DNA from: Bifidobacterium sp. ESL0790
Lineage (GTDB): Bacteria > Actinomycetota > Actinomycetes > Actinomycetales > Bifidobacteriaceae
Assembly: GCF_029395435.1 (NCBI RefSeq)
Contig: NZ_CP113915.1
Coordinates: forward strand, 992,001-1,056,000
DNA: 64,000 nucleotides
Direction: 5' to 3'
Part shown: positions 62,813 to 64,000 of the stretch, piece after piece
Layout: every line of letters starts with the position of its first letter
Numbering within the stretch: position 1 is the stretch's first letter
Notes under the pieces: generated by a model
Seen by the model: the letters and a program-made list of their open reading frames with translations, nothing else
Database searches by the model: none
Told to the model about the DNA's origin: nothing
Translations under genes and position numbers: made by a program

Positions 62813-63202
62813 CTACTTGCCGATGATGGCGTTGACGAGGCTCGAGACGACGGCCATGATGATGGTGCCGAGCGCCGCGGTGAAGAAGCCAGAGACCACC
62901 ACGCCCACGCCGAACAGCGAGATGGCCAGCCACGACGCCAGCTCCATGCACAGCCAGTTGACGACCAGCAGCATGATGACCGCCACGACGCCCAGCGACA
63001 TGATCGACCACGGCAGCGCCAAGACCTGCGTGACGAAGTTCATGATGGGCTTGACGAACGCGTTGACCAGCGCCAGGAACAGCGCGAAGACGGCGATGCC
63101 AAGGATTGGCGGGTGGCCGATGGGCTGCATGCCGGGCAGGAGGAGGACCATCACCGCCGCGGCGATGGTCAGGACAAGCCAGCGAGTCAGAAATCCGTTC
63201 AT
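62813..63202 (-). CDS. Four-helix membrane protein, phage holin family 4 superfamily type
   Basis: A 129-residue protein with four membrane helices (RWLVLTIAAAVMVLLLPGM, GIAVFALFLALVNAFVKP, IMSLGVVAVIMLLVVNWLC, SGFFTAALGTIIMAVVSSL). The VNAFVKPIMNFVTQVLALPW element between helices 2 and 3 is the signature of the PF04020 family, often labelled phage holin although most members are chromosomal and of unknown role. There are no phage genes nearby. The start at ATG 63202 (MNGFLTRW) is preferred over 63211 on similarity. It is divergent from the phosphatase gene. Confidence 0.85.
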   Translation of the reverse strand: MNGFLTRWLVLTIAAAVMVLLLPGMQPIGHPPILGIAVFALFLALVNAFVKPIMNFVTQVLALPWSIMSLGVVAVIMLLVVNWLCMELASWLAISLFGVGVVVSGFFTAALGTIIMAVVSSLVNAIIGK

Positions 63203-63278
63203 TGACGCCATTATGCCAGAGCGGGGCGTCCGCGCCGGCCGATACGCCGTCGGTGAGATTTGGTGCGATAATGGGGCC

Positions 63279-63953
63279 ATGATCCTTCATCTTCACTTGG
63301 TCCGCCATGGGCAGACCTATTTCAATCGTTACAACCGCCTGCAGGGCTGGTCGAACTCGCCGTTGACCGAAGCCGGCCTCGCCGACGCCGACAAGGCGGG
63401 GGAGAAGCTCAAGGGCTTCGATTTCACGGCCGCCTACTGCTCCGACACCACCCGCGCCGAGCAGACCGCCGCGCGCATCCTCGACATCAACGAGCAGGCC
63501 GGGCACAGCCGCCCAAAGCTCGTCGCCGACATGCACTTCCGCGAACAGTTCTACGGCTATTTCGAGGGCCAGGACATGGCGATGGCCTGGTGGGCCGCGG
63601 GCGCCCCGCATGGAGCCAAGACCTACAACGCCATCGTCGAGCAATACGGCCTCAAGGGCACGCGCGACTTCCTCAAGGAGGCCGACCCCTTCCACGACGC
63701 CGAAAGCGACGACGAGTACTGGAGTCGTGTCGAGGCCGGTTTCGCGCTGATCGCCTCGAACCCGGATCTCAAGGACGGCGACGACGTGCTGCAGATCTCG
63801 CACGGCAACACCTTGCTGAGCCTCATGCACCGCTTCGCGGGCCCCGGCTACGACCTCTCCGAGCGCCCGGCCAACGGCAGCGTGACCAGCCTCGATTTCG
63901 ACACGACCAAGCCGATCGGCGAGGCCGTCACCGTCGTCTCCTACAACCAATAG
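63279..63953 (+). CDS. Histidine phosphatase family protein (phosphoglycerate mutase-like)
   Basis: A 224-residue enzyme of the histidine phosphatase superfamily. The catalytic RHG lies at residues 9-11 (HLVRHGQTYFNRYNRLQGWS), with the second-site Arg in SDTTRAEQTA, the acid Glu in REQFYGYFEG and the second His in ISHGNT. An insertion of about 50 residues between the Glu and the second His (GAPHGAKTYNAIVEQYG) is larger than in GpmA, so a broad-specificity phosphatase is more likely than glycolytic mutase. The ribosome binding site is weak. The remaining 47 bases of the window hold nothing recognised. Confidence 0.9.
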   Translation: MILHLHLVRHGQTYFNRYNRLQGWSNSPLTEAGLADADKAGEKLKGFDFTAAYCSDTTRAEQTAARILDINEQAGHSRPKLVADMHFREQFYGYFEGQDMAMAWWAAGAPHGAKTYNAIVEQYGLKGTRDFLKEADPFHDAESDDEYWSRVEAGFALIASNPDLKDGDDVLQISHGNTLLSLMHRFAGPGYDLSERPANGSVTSLDFDTTKPIGEAVTVVSYNQ

Positions 63954-64000
63954 CGAGTCGCCCCAGCGTCGCGGGCGTTGGCTAATCTTGAGCGAGTATT

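Noticed and set aside
62813..63202. Prophage remnant suggested by the holin-like gene
   Set aside because: The family is mostly chromosomal in actinobacteria, and no other phage gene lies nearby.

Overview
The window reads as a chromosomal segment of a Bifidobacterium. Coding regions are GC-rich. They include phosphoketolase (xfp), phosphotransacetylase (pta) and acetate kinase (ackA) in one cluster, which are the terminal steps of the bifid shunt, and guaA is divergent from xfp. A monofunctional haem catalase next to a yaaA-type peroxide gene is uncommon in this genus. From general knowledge I associate it mainly with insect-gut bifidobacteria, so the host assignment is an inference only.

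Layout. 1-7,100: tail of an ANTAR regulator, polA, a Nif3-like protein, a NUDIX hydrolase and a multipass membrane protein. 7,376-13,650: a tRNA-Pro followed by a visibly AT-richer accessory stretch. It holds an unknown 161-aa protein, a two-part metallo-beta-lactamase-fold protein, a 40-nt perfect palindrome, a frameshifted RelB/DinJ antitoxin remnant, a single-chain restriction-modification-specificity enzyme and an orphan VbhA-like antitoxin. This is the best candidate for a defence island. 13,660-26,500: a redox/stress and regulation block (PEBP protein, flavodoxin, PH-like protein, TetR, aldo/keto reductase, a frameshifted DUF4173 protein, YozG/DUF2975 pair, luciferase-like oxidoreductase, catalase/YaaA, EcsC, TipA-like MerR). 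The flavodoxin and aldo/keto reductase genes share an almost identical long-spacer promoter.

26,500-40,400: a surface-protein region. Two tandem 1,080-residue BspA-type leucine-rich-repeat proteins have a copied leader and a copied C-terminal anchor. They are followed by a 66-aa basic protein and three membrane-anchored proteins that share a Cys-X22/23-Cys module.

40,400-64,000: mostly housekeeping genes. These are aroA, ackA, pta, xfp, guaA, GNAT plus MFS, an M20 deacylase, xanthine permease and xpt, an AAA/DUF4143 ATPase preceded by three 33-bp repeats, a PcrA/UvrD helicase with a Ser-Tyr-Gly-rich low-complexity insert, a membrane protein, rpsD, a small four-helix membrane protein and a histidine phosphatase.

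Most transcription units end in strong hairpins, many of them bidirectional between convergent genes. Large antisense ORFs opposite polA, xfp, katA and others are codon-bias shadows and are not annotated. All family assignments come from reading motifs by eye; no database search was run.
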